Source: an uncultured Eubacteriales bacterium (GTDB taxonomy: Bacteria; Bacillota; Clostridia; Oscillospirales; Oscillospiraceae). Taken from it: a stretch of DNA of 5,911 nt. The notes below the pieces were generated by a model. It had not been told where the DNA came from. It saw only the letters and a list, made by a program, of their open reading frames with translations, and did not search any database. Below are positions 5,403 to 5,911 of the stretch, one piece after another. Both the position numbers and the translations under genes were made by a program. The stretch lies in the NCBI GenBank assembly GCA_900554625.1, contig USHP01000132.1, positions 1-5,911 on the forward strand, given 5' to 3'. Position 1 is the first letter of the stretch, and each line of letters starts with the position of its first letter.

Positions 5403-5911
5403 ATGCCGTATTATTATGGCTTCGGTTTTGACCCCACATTTTTGACATTGGTGCTCCCGTGCCTGCTGCTGTCACTGTGGGCCAGCAGCAACGTCAATTC
5501 CACCTTCCGCAAGTATTCCCAGCAGATGTCTGTCCGGAGAATCACCGGAGCGGAGGCTGCCCAGCGGGTTCTGCGCAACAACGGCGTGCAGGGGGTGCGG
5601 ATTGAACGGGTCAGCGGGAAGCTGACGGACCATTATGACCCCAGAACCAATGTCATCCGTCTTTCTCAGGATGTTTATGACAATACCTCCACCGCTGCCA
5701 TCGGCGTTGCCTGCCACGAGGCGGGACATGCGGTGCAGTATGCGGTGGGATATGCCCCAATCAAGCTCAGAGCGGCCATTATCCCTGTGACCAACTTTGG
5801 CTCCCGGCTGGCTATGCCTCTGATTCTTCTGGGACTATTGTTCTCTGCCTTTGGTCAGATGGCGGAATCCCTGATTTACCTGGGTATTGCCTGCTTTGGA
5901 CTGTCCTTGGT
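5403..5911 (+). CDS. Membrane zinc metallopeptidase, YugP-like (partial, 3' end missing)
   Basis: The first 169 codons of a membrane-bound zinc peptidase of the YugP type (Pfam Zn_peptidase_2). Related proteins are about 225-235 residues, so roughly the last quarter is probably beyond the window. It opens with a tyrosine-rich start (MPYYYGFGFDP), a family trait, and a first membrane segment at about 12-28. A soluble part follows, with T-G-A-E-A-A near 48-53 and L-T-D-H-Y-D-P at 74-80. The zinc-binding HExxH motif is H-E-A-G-H at 105-109, preceded by A-I-G-V-A-C and followed by A-V-Q-Y. Two further hydrophobic segments begin near 134 and 157. The substrate is unknown; membrane protein quality control is a guess. 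The ATG at 5403 has an AGGAGG eight bases upstream and a strong promoter, with no sign of damage. Confidence 0.92.
   Translation, partial: MPYYYGFGFDPTFLTLVLPCLLLSLWASSNVNSTFRKYSQQMSVRRITGAEAAQRVLRNNGVQGVRIERVSGKLTDHYDPRTNVIRLSQDVYDNTSTAAIGVACHEAGHAVQYAVGYAPIKLRAAIIPVTNFGSRLAMPLILLGLLFSAFGQMAESLIYLGIACFGLSL

Noticed and set aside
1..5911. Search for a defence system, mobile element, CRISPR array, toxin-antitoxin pair or RNA gene
   Set aside because: All substantial coding space is explained by intact housekeeping-type genes. There are no transposase-like frames, terminal inverted repeats, spaced repeat arrays or tRNA-like folds that I could recognise, and no riboswitch consensus in the short leaders.

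Overview
This window looks like ordinary chromosomal core sequence from an anaerobic, moderately GC-rich Gram-positive bacterium. Class Clostridia is the best guess, possibly near the Oscillospiraceae/Ruminococcaceae. The reasons are strong AGGAGG-type ribosome binding sites, sigma-A-like promoters, gene families typical of Bacillota (DUF2974, a YugP-like peptidase, an Npt/PhoU fusion) and an anaerobic ribonucleotide reductase activase. The taxonomic guess rests on gene content and the look of the sequence; no composition was computed.

Layout from left to right. Positions 1-113 hold the start of a minus-strand DUF2974 (Mbeg1-like) gene that runs off the left edge. A 173-bp divergent intergenic region carries back-to-back promoters and an 11-bp direct repeat. 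A plus-strand HD-superfamily hydrolase follows (287-865). It converges on a minus-strand block, with a hairpin terminator between them. Read in the direction of transcription, that block contains an AI-2E family membrane protein (5177-3984) with its own terminator, then nrdG (3847-3308) directly joined to dut (3307-2870), then a Na/Pi cotransporter with a C-terminal PhoU-like domain (2728-926). At the right, a 225-bp divergent region separates the AI-2E gene from a plus-strand membrane zinc metallopeptidase (5403 onward, cut by the right edge).

Functionally, nrdG and dut form a small deoxynucleotide module. NrdG activates the oxygen-sensitive class III ribonucleotide reductase, and Dut removes dUTP and supplies dUMP for thymidylate synthesis. 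The reductase itself (nrdD) is not visible here. The phosphate transporter has its own promoter and a candidate PhoP-box-like repeat upstream. The remaining genes appear to be independent single-gene units.

I see no mobile element, CRISPR array, tRNA or rRNA, and no convincing new multi-gene system. The points worth a second look are regulatory: the repeats in the two divergent intergenic regions, the PhoP-like repeat, and the tight nrdG-dut junction without nrdD.
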